This document shows positions 36,085-44,357 of a DNA stretch of 64,000 nt, one piece after another. Position 1 is the stretch's first letter, and every line of letters begins with the position of its first letter. This stretch comes from an uncultured Sulfurovum sp. GTDB lineage: Bacteria > Campylobacterota > Campylobacteria > Campylobacterales > Sulfurovaceae. Under the pieces are notes generated by a model. That model had not been told where the DNA came from. It did no database searches and worked only from the letters and a program-made list of their open reading frames with translations. The stretch spans positions 62,001 through 126,000 of the forward strand of contig CACVAS010000117.1 of assembly GCA_902727855.1 (NCBI GenBank). The letters are read 5' to 3'. Position numbers and translations under genes: made by a program.

Positions 36085-37260
36085 ATGTTATCTGATCGTA
36101 TACAAACGTTATCACCGTCACTTACTATTGCTATCTCTTCTCTTGCTAGAGACTTAAAAGCACAAGGGAAAGATATTCTTTCTTTTTCTGCAGGAGAACC
36201 AGACTTTGGAACACCTCAAACGATTAAAGATGAAGCTATAAAAGCTATCAACGAGGGTTTTACACAATATACAGCAGTACCAGGTATTCCTGAAGTACTT
36301 GAAGCTGTTGCCGTGAAACTTAAAAGAGATAACGGCATTGAGTATGCTCCTTCAGATATCATAGTAAGTAATGGGGCAAAGCAATCACTTTTTAACCTAT
36401 TTCAAGCCACTTTAAATGAAGGTGATGAAGTCATTATACCTGCACCATACTGGGTAACATACCCAGAACTTGTGAAGTATGCAAGTGCAGTGCCAGTGAC
36501 TATTCATACAGATGAAATTAATGGTTTTAAAATGACTGTAGATCAACTTAAAGATGCCATAACACCTAAAACTAGAATGGTTATTTTAACCACCCCTTCT
36601 AACCCTACTGGCTCTGTATATTCTCAAGAAGAGTTGGAGTCTATTGCTAAGGTTTTAGAAGGTACAGATATTATTGTGGCTTCTGATGAAATGTATGAAA
36701 AACTTGTATATGGCATTGACTTTGTGGCTGCTGCAAGCATCTCTGAAGATATGTACCAAAGAACAGTAACGATTAATGGGCTGAGTAAATCAGTTGCTAT
36801 GACAGGTTGGCGTTTTGGGTACTTAGCAACACCTAAAAAAGAACTTATCGCTGCAATGAACAAGTTACAGTCTCAAAGTACATCAAACATAAACTCCATT
36901 ACGCAAAAAGCAGCTATTCCTGCTCTTTTAGGAGAAGTAAATGAAGATATTGAACAGATGAGAAGAGCATTTGAAGGACGTGCAGATGAAGCGGTAAAAC
37001 TCTTTAATGCGGTTGAAGGTCTTTCTGTGCTTAAACCTCAAGGGGCATTTTACCTCTTTGTAAATATTAAAGATGTATCCAATGACTCTATAGAGTTTTG
37101 TAAAGAGTTACTTCAAGCTACTGGCGTAGCTGTGGTACCAGGTATTGGCTTTGGTTCAGAGGGTTACTTTAGATTCTCATTTGCGACAGACATTACGACT
37201 ATCCGTGAAGGTATAAGGCGTATAGAAAAGTTTGTCAAACAAAAGCAGGATAATTCTTAA
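36085..37260 (+). CDS. aspC: aspartate aminotransferase (class I, fold type I)
   Basis: PLP-dependent transaminase of the aspartate/prephenate type. The 391-aa protein has the substrate-binding SAGEPDFGTP near residue 35, PSNPTG near residue 172, and the PLP lysine in NGLSKSVAMTGWR near residue 235. In Campylobacter the corresponding gene (aspB) also neighbours cysE and speA, by recollection. A hairpin follows the stop. Confidence 0.92.
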   Translation: MLSDRIQTLSPSLTIAISSLARDLKAQGKDILSFSAGEPDFGTPQTIKDEAIKAINEGFTQYTAVPGIPEVLEAVAVKLKRDNGIEYAPSDIIVSNGAKQSLFNLFQATLNEGDEVIIPAPYWVTYPELVKYASAVPVTIHTDEINGFKMTVDQLKDAITPKTRMVILTTPSNPTGSVYSQEELESIAKVLEGTDIIVASDEMYEKLVYGIDFVAAASISEDMYQRTVTINGLSKSVAMTGWRFGYLATPKKELIAAMNKLQSQSTSNINSITQKAAIPALLGEVNEDIEQMRRAFEGRADEAVKLFNAVEGLSVLKPQGAFYLFVNIKDVSNDSIEFCKELLQATGVAVVPGIGFGSEGYFRFSFATDITTIREGIRRIEKFVKQKQDNS

Positions 37261-37264
37261 AATA

Positions 37265-37284
37265 GTGGTAACGTTAGTTACCAC
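37265..37284 (+). terminator. hairpin after aspC
   Basis: GTGGTAAC (37265-37272) and GTTACCAC (37277-37284) form a perfect 8-bp stem with a 4-nt loop, starting 5 bp after the aspC stop and ending 31 bp before the next ATG. No T-run follows, so termination may be partial. Confidence 0.5.
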
Positions 37285-37315
37285 CAAAACTTCTACGCTT
37301 ACATGAGGAATATAC

Positions 37316-39451
37316 ATGAATATCCTATTTAAATCCTCTCTATTTTTTTCACTCTCAACACTTTTTTTACTTTCAACACTCTTTTTACGTGCAACGCCTA
37401 CGATAGAAAAAAATATAATCAAAGAACGACCAAAACTCAATATGTCTATGGTTATCTCTGGAGGGGTAAGTTTAGGTGCTTATGAGGCTGGCTATAACTG
37501 GGCTATGATTAAAATGCTATCAGAAATACGTGATGACTATAAAGGAGTTGTTGAACCTAACTTAAAGTCTGTAGCTGGTGCTTCAGCTGGTTCTATTAAT
37601 GCCCTGCTCTCAGCAATGTACTGGTGTCAAAAAGAGTCTGTTTCTTTACATAATAGTGTAGATGATAACCTTTTTTACGAAACTTGGGTACATCTAGGCA
37701 TTGAAGACCTTGTCATCAGAGGCAAAGACAAGAAGAATAAAAACAGTCTTTTTTCAAGAAGAGGTCTCAAAGAAAAAGGCAAGCGTATTATAGAGCATCT
37801 TGAAAAGCCTATCTTTAGAAAAGACTGTAGCGTACCCCTTGGTGTAGCAGTGACTAAAGTAAAACCCATTATAGAAAAAATATCGGGTATTAAAGTGAAA
37901 AACCAAAACTTTTCCGTACCACTTCTTTTTAGAGAAAAAAATGGAAAAGGTGTTATTGAAAACAATACATTACCTCCAAGTATTGCCTTTTACCTTTCAA
38001 TCCCTGGCATAGAGCAAGATAAACAAAAATTGATTAACCTACTTTTTGCCTCTGGTGCATTTCCTGGTGCTTTCCAGCAAGTAAAGTTAGACTATGAGTA
38101 TAAAGGTGAAAAACACTCATCCTATTTCATTGATGGTGGTCTTTATGATAATGTACCCCTTAATTTAGCTACAGCATTAGATCAAAATGCCACCCACTTT
38201 TTATTTATGGATCCCAGTAATATTAGAAAAGAGATAGTCGACGATAGTGATGATGAGAAAGAAGAGATGCCTGTAGGGTTCATCACAACAAATCTCATAC
38301 CAGTGTTTAGTAGTTTTGGTATTATGCAGTCTATGAAACTTTACGATGCTATCAATAGGCATTTTAAAAATAACCCTGAGAGAAAGTTGATACTCTCCTC
38401 ACGTTATCACCCTATTACAGGAAAGTTTCTTGGGCACTTTGGTGCATTTTTAGACAAGAACTTTAGAGAGTATGACTACTATGTAGGTGTGTATGATGCT
38501 ATTTATCATTTGGCAGAAGCACTTAAAAGACGTGATGCAACATTTTACAACACTTCACAAATTGTCTTAATGAATCAACTTCAAAAACGTTTAGGTATTA
38601 ACCAAAATCCAGATATTCACTCGGTCTATAAACTCTTGAGAGATACTGAATTTCATGGATTAAAGCCAAAGACAACAGACCGTTTTTCAGCGATTTACAA
38701 CGCTTTTAATATCAAAAAACCAAATGAAAAACGTTATGACAATGACGAGTTTAAAAAGTTTTTAACAAAACTAGATATGCATTATCTTGAAAAATCAAAA
38801 GATTCATTTGTAGTAAAAGCTAAAAAAGATATAGACAACTGGTACAAAGGACCTACGAGATTTATAGTAAATCGTATTACTACACTTGAGAATGACAGGG
38901 CAGAAATGTATACATCACATTCAGGGATGGCCACCATGGCAAATATTGGTGCATGGGCGGGATCTACGTACCTTAAAAATAAAAAAGGTTTACAAATAGC
39001 ACCGCTTGATGTCCCTAAAGATGAAGGTAAAGAGTCATTACATACGGCACTTCGCTTTTTACCTGGTGAAGTTGCGACAGATCTTGGTAACGGTGGTATG
39101 AGCCTTGGATATACAGCTTTGTATTATAATGATATGGACTTTTTGAGTGGGTTTGAAGGTAAAGCCTCTTATGTCATTGCAGACAAAACACAAAACTTTC
39201 TAAGAGTAGATATGAATGCCTTTAAGGAGTACGATGATACTTTCAAGTTTGGTGGAGGGGTTAGTCTATTTGGCGATACTGAAGGTAGCTTCTATAAAGA
39301 AAACTCAGCGTATGGAGTCAACACTTATGTTGATATTATCAATATCTTTAGACTTACGTATGTTTATAGAAAAGGGGATAGAGTAGACAATAACTATCTT
39401 TACTTTGGAATAGAAAACATTCCAAGTCTTATCTATTGGCTAAATAGATAA
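37316..39451 (+). CDS. patatin-like phospholipase, probably outer-membrane associated
   Basis: A 711-aa protein with a signal-like hydrophobic N-terminus (residues 8-25), the patatin oxyanion loop SGGVSLGAYEAG near residue 48, nucleophile elbow GASAG with Ser90, and the Asp partner in DGGLYDNVP near residue 275. It should hydrolyse acyl esters of phospholipids. The last ~120 residues alternate polar and apolar residues (LRVDMNAF, FKFGGGVSLFG, FRLTYVYRKGD) like outer-membrane strands. It resembles type Vd autotransporters in length, but I see no clear POTRA and the C-terminus ends NR rather than an aromatic residue. Confidence 0.85.
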   Translation: MNILFKSSLFFSLSTLFLLSTLFLRATPTIEKNIIKERPKLNMSMVISGGVSLGAYEAGYNWAMIKMLSEIRDDYKGVVEPNLKSVAGASAGSINALLSAMYWCQKESVSLHNSVDDNLFYETWVHLGIEDLVIRGKDKKNKNSLFSRRGLKEKGKRIIEHLEKPIFRKDCSVPLGVAVTKVKPIIEKISGIKVKNQNFSVPLLFREKNGKGVIENNTLPPSIAFYLSIPGIEQDKQKLINLLFASGAFPGAFQQVKLDYEYKGEKHSSYFIDGGLYDNVPLNLATALDQNATHFLFMDPSNIRKEIVDDSDDEKEEMPVGFITTNLIPVFSSFGIMQSMKLYDAINRHFKNNPERKLILSSRYHPITGKFLGHFGAFLDKNFREYDYYVGVYDAIYHLAEALKRRDATFYNTSQIVLMNQLQKRLGINQNPDIHSVYKLLRDTEFHGLKPKTTDRFSAIYNAFNIKKPNEKRYDNDEFKKFLTKLDMHYLEKSKDSFVVKAKKDIDNWYKGPTRFIVNRITTLENDRAEMYTSHSGMATMANIGAWAGSTYLKNKKGLQIAPLDVPKDEGKESLHTALRFLPGEVATDLGNGGMSLGYTALYYNDMDFLSGFEGKASYVIADKTQNFLRVDMNAFKEYDDTFKFGGGVSLFGDTEGSFYKENSAYGVNTYVDIINIFRLTYVYRKGDRVDNNYLYFGIENIPSLIYWLNR

Positions 39452-39458
39452 AGAAGTG

Positions 39459-40013
39459 TTATCGTTTCTTAGTCATCTTATCCATAATAAACCACACACT
39501 CCCTAAGATAGAAAAGAGTATCACTGGTGCTATCCATGGATTCTCTTTTATATAACTAAACATCGCGATGATACCCTCACTACTGTAGTAAGCACTAAGT
39601 CCTATAGTTAAAATAAACACTATGGATGCAAAAATATTGTAAAAACCAAACTTTTTAAAGTCATATTTTGAAAGTGCCATAGAAAGAGGTACAAGGGTTT
39701 TAATACCATAAAGGAACTTCTGTATAAAGATGGCCCATACCCCATACTTACGCATAATGAGTGTGGCTAAGGCTATTTTACGTTTGTGTTTTGCAAAGTA
39801 AGGTTGTATCTCTTTTTTTTGATACTTTCCAAGATAAAACAGAAACATATCACCCAAGTAGTTAGAAATGGTTGCAATTGTGAGTGCGATGGTAAGATCC
39901 ATATGTCCCATAAAAGAGAACACACCCGCAGCTGCTACAATAAACAGTGAACCACCAAAAGCAAAAAATGCTACGGCTAAGTATCCCCAACTCTCTAACG
40001 TAGAAAAATCCAT
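39459..40013 (-). CDS. DedA/SNARE-associated (VTT domain) membrane protein
   Basis: A 184-aa membrane protein with four to five hydrophobic segments and a conserved core FLYGIKTLVPLSMALSKYDFKKFGFYN near residue 110 (basic-aromatic pattern of DedA proteins, which flip undecaprenyl phosphate or phospholipids). Shorter than typical DedA (about 200-220 aa). Convergent with the phospholipase gene, 7 bp apart. Confidence 0.8.
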   Translation of the reverse strand: MDFSTLESWGYLAVAFFAFGGSLFIVAAAGVFSFMGHMDLTIALTIATISNYLGDMFLFYLGKYQKKEIQPYFAKHKRKIALATLIMRKYGVWAIFIQKFLYGIKTLVPLSMALSKYDFKKFGFYNIFASIVFILTIGLSAYYSSEGIIAMFSYIKENPWIAPVILFSILGSVWFIMDKMTKKR

Positions 40014-40140
40014 AAAATGTCCTCAAATTTAATTAGGGTATGGTATCTAAATATCTTGAATATATTTAGTTCGACAATATTATTTATGAACTTATGTTAT
40101 AATAATTGTAGTTACATTAAAAAAATAAAAAAGGATTGTT

Positions 40141-40281
40141 ATGGAATTTGTTTATATTGGTATTGGTATTGTAATCGGTGTAGGACTTGTACTCTTTTTG
40201 GATATAGATTTATTTGCAAAAAAAGTTAAAGAAGAAGAAGAAAAATTTGATGATAAAGCAGAAGCTAACGAGAAAAAATAG
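40141..40281 (+). CDS. 46-aa single-helix membrane protein
   Basis: Begins MEFVYIGIGIVIGVGLVLF, one clear membrane helix (residues 3-21), followed by a highly charged KVKEEEEKFDDK tail. An AAAAAGGA ribosome site lies 6 bases upstream. No family recognised. Because of the good start signal and protein-like composition I consider it real. Confidence 0.65.
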   Translation: MEFVYIGIGIVIGVGLVLFLDIDLFAKKVKEEEEKFDDKAEANEKK

Positions 40282-40403
40282 TATATTCATATTTTCATCT
40301 TTTTTTACTCATCTCACTAATTTATGTAGTAAAAGATTTATTGACATTTATCAAGTGATATATACACAGTTTAGCTTATTATACTTATTAAAAAGGATGA
40401 AAC

Positions 40404-40841
40404 ATGGCATTGGTGTATGTAGAACAGCTTGAACATTTGGATGTTGAACAAATGCAAGAGACACATGAAAAAGAGGTAAAAATTTTAAATGAGATTGATA
40501 AACTTGCTATACAGTACAGTATGGATAAATCTAAAGTAGGTTTACTTGAAGAGAAGTTAGATGCGTATCTAGCGCATGTAAAAGAGCACTTTGCCAATGA
40601 AGAGCGTCTTATGATACAGTATGATTTTCCCTCTTATACTATGCATAAAACGGCACACGATATGTTTCTATCTGAACTCGATCATGCTGTCAGCCAATGG
40701 AAAAATTTTGGTGATATAAAAAAGATTATTAATTTTGTCTATAAGTCACCAGAGTGGATTGTTGTACATATTAACACTGTTGATGCACCAACATCTGAAT
40801 ATCTTACTCAAAAAATGGCACTTGAAAAGCAAGATAAATAA
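40404..40841 (+). CDS. bacteriohemerythrin
   Basis: A 145-aa four-helix-bundle protein that binds O2 at a di-iron site. All usual ligands are visible: H21, H58, H62, E66 (HFANE), H81 and H85 (HKTAH), and H122 with D127 (HINTVD). Single-domain hemerythrins are abundant in Campylobacterota and may buffer or sense oxygen. An AAAAGGATG site precedes the start. Confidence 0.93.
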   Translation: MALVYVEQLEHLDVEQMQETHEKEVKILNEIDKLAIQYSMDKSKVGLLEEKLDAYLAHVKEHFANEERLMIQYDFPSYTMHKTAHDMFLSELDHAVSQWKNFGDIKKIINFVYKSPEWIVVHINTVDAPTSEYLTQKMALEKQDK

Positions 40842-40843
40842 CG

Positions 40844-41548
40844 CTACTCAAACAAAGAAGCCTGCCTTGGCGTTTGTAAACTTGCTTCTTCAATGCAAGA
40901 TTTACCGTTATTTTTAACACTATTTACCTCTTGACTCACTTCGTGCATTTGCATCTTATCACTTGGGTAAGGTGTATAAAGCGTGTTCAAAGTAGTGTAG
41001 TCACTCTTAGCATCTAGCCATGTATCCCAATCTTCTTTTGCCAATATCACTGGCATTCTATCGTGTATAGGTGCTATGAAGTCATTGGGGTTTGTGGTAA
41101 GTAATGCACAACTAAGTATGGTAGAACCCAGTGCATTGTCATACCACTCTTCATACACCCCGGCAAAAGCAAAGTAGTCACCTGTGTTAGCGTGTATGAA
41201 GTAAGGCACAGATATTTTAGACCGAACATCTTTTACCCACTCGTAGTACCCATTGACCATAATAATACACCGTCTACTTTTGTAGGCTTCTTTAAAAGTA
41301 ACCTTCTCAAAAACACTTTCACATCTTGCATTAATCTGCATTTGGCTTCTACCCTTAGCCCATGAAGGTATGAGACCAAAGTGTGCAGTGGTGTAACGCA
41401 TAGTATTTGTCAAGATGGGTACTTCTATGGTAGGTGCTATGTTATAGTTTGGTACCAAGGTTTGCACGTCATCTTTAAAGCTACCTAGTGTTTGAGCTAT
41501 GTCTGCTTTAAAAGTACTGTCATCAAATATACTAAGTCTTCCTGGCAT
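40844..41548 (-). CDS. SRAP domain protein (HMCES/YedK family) with Pro in place of catalytic Cys2
   Basis: SRAP proteins crosslink to abasic sites in single-stranded DNA through an N-terminal Cys. The 234-aa protein keeps the fold marks: NIAPT (N36), IPSWAKG near 60, INAR (N73), NGYYEW (E103) and HDRMP (H162), matching the known Asn, Glu and His of YedK. But it begins MPGR, not MCGR. The start is secure: AAAGGA nine bases upstream and no in-frame upstream start that would supply Cys2. Met would be removed, leaving an N-terminal proline. Convergent with the hemerythrin gene. Confidence 0.9.
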   Translation of the reverse strand: MPGRLSIFDDSTFKADIAQTLGSFKDDVQTLVPNYNIAPTIEVPILTNTMRYTTAHFGLIPSWAKGRSQMQINARCESVFEKVTFKEAYKSRRCIIMVNGYYEWVKDVRSKISVPYFIHANTGDYFAFAGVYEEWYDNALGSTILSCALLTTNPNDFIAPIHDRMPVILAKEDWDTWLDAKSDYTTLNTLYTPYPSDKMQMHEVSQEVNSVKNNGKSCIEEASLQTPRQASLFE

Positions 41549-41722
41549 GTGTGACCATCCTTTGTACTATCCATTGTTTAGTGTTGGTATGATATCCAAA
41601 TTGGTATACATTTAGAAATAGTTAGACATTTAGGTATACTACTCATATGAGAAATAAAGCAATAGTGGGACAAAGTGTTTCAATGATAATTAGTTAGAGT
41701 TTTCAGCTAGAATGGAGTCCTT

Positions 41723-42250
41723 TTGAAAAAATATGTGTGGTTGACAATTTTACTAATTCCTTCTGTTTGTTTTGCAAACGGAGGGTTACCCATAATATGG
41801 ATGTTGAATACTTATGCGTTTTTAGTGGGTATAGTATTTGTCTTTTTTATTGAACGAGCTTACCTTAAAAGGTTTGTTAAAGCCGAGCATCAATCTAGTC
41901 TTCATAAATTGATAATTAAATTTAATATCTATTCAACTTTGTTTGGTGTGATAGCTTTACCAATCTTTATGATGATTGTTCAGCTTGAGCCGTTATTTTA
42001 TGCGCTACAACGTGGCACTACTAAAGAAACTATGAATATCGTATGGTGGTTATCATTAAGTGTTGATTTGCTGTTAGCGTATATAGGTACTGTTTTTATT
42101 GAATATTTTGTACTAAAAAAATACAATTATTGGTCTAAGGATATGACATCTAAAGCTTTACTTAAACATTCATTGACATTTAATTTGTTTAGCTATTCCG
42201 CTTTATGTCTTCTTGTTTTAATTACCTTTATATATTTTAAGTACATGTAA
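41723..42250 (+). CDS. exported multi-pass membrane protein, unknown
   Basis: Starts with TTG (GGAG 5 bases upstream). The 175-aa product has a signal-peptide-like N-terminus ending at about residue 18 (SVCFA) and then four hydrophobic segments separated by basic loops (YLKRF, LHKLI, KKYNYW). No known family recognised. Stands alone. Confidence 0.65.
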   Translation: MKKYVWLTILLIPSVCFANGGLPIIWMLNTYAFLVGIVFVFFIERAYLKRFVKAEHQSSLHKLIIKFNIYSTLFGVIALPIFMMIVQLEPLFYALQRGTTKETMNIVWWLSLSVDLLLAYIGTVFIEYFVLKKYNYWSKDMTSKALLKHSLTFNLFSYSALCLLVLITFIYFKYM

Positions 42251-42388
42251 AAATTCAAACAAGTAGTTTCTTTTTCTCGTTTGTCATCGTTGGGAACTAG
42301 GAATCTCATACAATCACATATAATTAATTGACAATATGAATAAATTTGAATACAATAAGATATATAAATATTCAAAAGGACTGAACTT

Positions 42389-42625
42389 ATGAAAACAGTT
42401 ACAATGAGAGTAGATGACTCTGTCTACGATATGATTAAGCTTGCAGCTGAAGGTCAAAAAAGAAATCTTTCTAATTTTATTGAATTTGCAACAATGCAAT
42501 ATTTAACATCATCACAATTTGTAGAAAATGATGAAATGACTGAAATTTTAAAAGATGAAGATTTGGTTAAAAACCTAATGAACGGTTTAGATGACTTTAA
42601 AAATGGCGATTACACCATTGTCTAA
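42389..42625 (+). CDS. ribbon-helix-helix antitoxin (CopG-like)
   Basis: A 78-aa protein with an N-terminal ribbon-helix-helix (MKTVTMRVDDSVYDMIKLAAEG) and an acidic C-terminal toxin-binding tail. AAAAGGACTG precedes the ATG. The toxin gene starts 23 bp before its stop, typical of a type II toxin-antitoxin pair with autoregulation by the complex. Confidence 0.85.
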   Translation: MKTVTMRVDDSVYDMIKLAAEGQKRNLSNFIEFATMQYLTSSQFVENDEMTEILKDEDLVKNLMNGLDDFKNGDYTIV

Positions 42626-42887
42626 ATATCAAATTGCCGAAACTAAAACTTTTGAGAAAATTAAAAAGAAAATAGATAAAAAGCTATATTCTAAAATTGA
42701 AAATTTTGTTTATCCTCAACTTAGAGAAAACCCTTTTTATGGGGCTAATATTAAAAAGCTAAAAGATAACCTTGAGGGTTACTATAGATATAGAATTGGA
42801 AACTATAGACTTTTCTATCTTGTTGAAGGCGATAAGCTTATTGTAGCTGTTGTTGATTTTAGACATAGGCAGAAAGCGTATGATTAA
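42603..42887 (+). CDS. RelE/ParE-superfamily toxin
   Basis: A 94-aa mRNA-interferase-type protein with the RelE-fold pattern: helix, then a NPFYGANIKKLKDNLEGYYRYRIGNYRLFYLVE core and a final strand-VVDFRHRQKAYD. The conserved Arg and Tyr/His at the C-terminus suggest activity. The in-frame ATG at 42591 is possible but the ATG at 42603 gives a normal N-terminus. Partner of the upstream RHH antitoxin. Confidence 0.85.
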   Translation: MAITPLSKYQIAETKTFEKIKKKIDKKLYSKIENFVYPQLRENPFYGANIKKLKDNLEGYYRYRIGNYRLFYLVEGDKLIVAVVDFRHRQKAYD

Positions 42888-43025
42888 AATATAACTAATC
42901 AGTTGAGCCAATAGATTACTCCGTGGGAAATGCAGGCAATTAAACGGCTCATTTCAAACGTAAGCACTTGATAAACAAGGCTATTTTGCACTACAATTGT
43001 ATATACAAATAGAAAAGGATATGCT

Positions 43026-43256
43026 GTGAAACAAGCAATAAATATTAGACTTGAAAAAGATGTAGTGCAAACTCTTGATGAATATGCACAAGAATTAGAC
43101 AAAACAAGAACAAGTCTTGTTGAAAAAGCTATTGACTTATACTTTGACAAACTTGATGAGATGATTGCAGATAAAAGAATCGATAATTTAAAAGCTGGTA
43201 AAACCACTGTTGTACCATTAGAGGAAGTTTTCAAAAAAGCTGGTATTGATGTATAA
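43026..43256 (+). CDS. second ribbon-helix-helix antitoxin, toxin partner broken
   Basis: A 76-aa GTG-start protein (AAAAGGAT upstream) with the RHH core INIRLEKDVVQTLDEYAQE and a C-terminal tail ending PLEEVFKKAGIDV. Its stop overlaps a RelE-like start by 8 bp, but that toxin is cut to 33 residues, leaving this antitoxin effectively an orphan. Confidence 0.8.
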   Translation: MKQAINIRLEKDVVQTLDEYAQELDKTRTSLVEKAIDLYFDKLDEMIADKRIDNLKAGKTTVVPLEEVFKKAGIDV

Positions 43257-43350
43257 AGTTGCATTTGATACAGATGCCCAAAAAGAATTTTTAAAACTAG
43301 ATACTCAAGTGCAAAAGCTTGTCTCTTCAAAAATTTACACCATAAAATAA
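43249..43350 (+). pseudogene. truncated RelE-family toxin (33 codons)
   Basis: Starts at ATG inside the antitoxin end (ATGTATAA overlap) with YKVAFDTDAQKEFLKLD, the usual first strand and helix of RelE toxins, then terminates after QKLVSSKIYTIK. About two thirds of the expected protein, including the catalytic C-terminal strands, is missing, with no continuation in another frame before the next gene at 43360. Confidence 0.75.
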
Positions 43351-43359
43351 GGAAAAACC

Positions 43360-43656
43360 ATGCAACCCACAAACAAAGAGATGCAACTACAGAAAAATTG
43401 TCAACTCTATGCGTACCTTTTAGAGAGTCAAGGTAAAGAGGTACCTGAACATATAGAAGAGTGTGTAGAGTCATATGAGTATGTTATGCATTGTGCTGAA
43501 GCGTTATTTGAAGAGCTTAAAAGCTTAGATGAGCAAACGTTTGAGAAAATAGTCAATAACCCTGACATTTTAAAGTCTCGTGAACTCTCCTACTGGTGGG
43601 AGATGAAACAAGAAGCCAACAGACTCGGTGAATCGTTGACAAAAACTTGTCTATAG
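43360..43656 (+). CDS. small soluble protein, unknown
   Basis: A 98-aa acidic, mostly helical protein (two Cys in the N-terminal half, WWEMKQEANRLGE near the C-terminus). An AAGGAAAAACC site precedes the ATG, 9 bp after the broken toxin. No family recognised. Confidence 0.6.
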   Translation: MQPTNKEMQLQKNCQLYAYLLESQGKEVPEHIEECVESYEYVMHCAEALFEELKSLDEQTFEKIVNNPDILKSRELSYWWEMKQEANRLGESLTKTCL

Positions 43657-43673
43657 TAGCTTAAAAGAACACT

Positions 43674-44228
43674 TTAAATTTGAGATACCATACGTGACAA
43701 AAAGTCTAGTACTTCTTGTAGCGTATGGACGGTCTGATAGTCTGACTTTGGACAATGTTCAAGGTTTACTTTTATATGGTTCTTTTTACATTTTTCAATA
43801 AAGCTATTGACTTGACTAGCATTTTGAGAGTTACAAAGGTAAAAGATAGGCGTATCTTCTGTGGTGTTAAGAAGTGTACTTAAGTTGTTTTCTTCTATTT
43901 CTGTCATTTGAGGGTTATAGGCATAAAGAGCGTTAGCGTTATTTATCACTGCGTGTAGCATTGCGTTATACCCACCTATTTCACTGCCATAAAAGTAAAT
44001 ATGATCTTCACATTCATACTCATCTACCAGACGCTTTATAAGTGTTTGAAGCTCCTCTTTGCTGTGAGATGCTACATGGTTCTCTACAGTGAGGATATTC
44101 CACATTTTATACTCAATGTGTTGAAGTTCATGCTCTTTTTGATCATAGACTATGACGACTAAGGGAGTAAAGTTTGAAAGTACTTTTGCGGGTGTAAAGT
44201 CATAGGCAAACTTTGTATTATGTGTCAT
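43674..44228 (-). CDS. alpha/beta-hydrolase-like protein
   Basis: A 184-aa protein with a predicted alpha/beta fold: strand LVVIVYDQ near residue 23, a nucleophile-elbow-like YFYGSEIGGYNAML near residue 78 and a later strand PIFYLCNSQ with a following NLEHCPKSDYQTVHTL region. The G-S-E-I-G-G elbow suggests an esterase-like or carbohydrate-linked hydrolase, but substrate and activity are unknown. Convergent with the 98-aa gene. Confidence 0.6.
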   Translation of the reverse strand: MTHNTKFAYDFTPAKVLSNFTPLVVIVYDQKEHELQHIEYKMWNILTVENHVASHSKEELQTLIKRLVDEYECEDHIYFYGSEIGGYNAMLHAVINNANALYAYNPQMTEIEENNLSTLLNTTEDTPIFYLCNSQNASQVNSFIEKCKKNHIKVNLEHCPKSDYQTVHTLQEVLDFLSRMVSQI

Positions 44229-44357
44229 CTTTTACCTTTTCTTTTGATATATAAACTATAGTTTGATGTTGAAATTTTAGTATAAATACCTTACAAGTTA
44301 AATAAAAGAGAATTTACATCATTACTAAACAATTAAAAATAAGTTATAATCTCTTCT

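Noticed and set aside
37349-37390. DNA repeat at the start of the patatin gene
   Set aside because: The repeated CTTTCAACACTCTTTTTA-type units encode a hydrophobic signal segment (SLSTLFLLSTLFL); low complexity there is expected.
42885-43025. Possible integron attC site between two toxin-antitoxin cassettes
   Set aside because: TGAGCC/GGCTCA pairing is present, but no core GTTRRRY/RYYYAAC pairs in the right spacing and no other cassettes or integrase.
42899-43474. Minus-strand 191-codon open frame over the RHH/toxin remnant region
   Set aside because: Antisense to an RHH antitoxin with clear family features; composition is Leu/Ser-rich as expected for a shadow frame.
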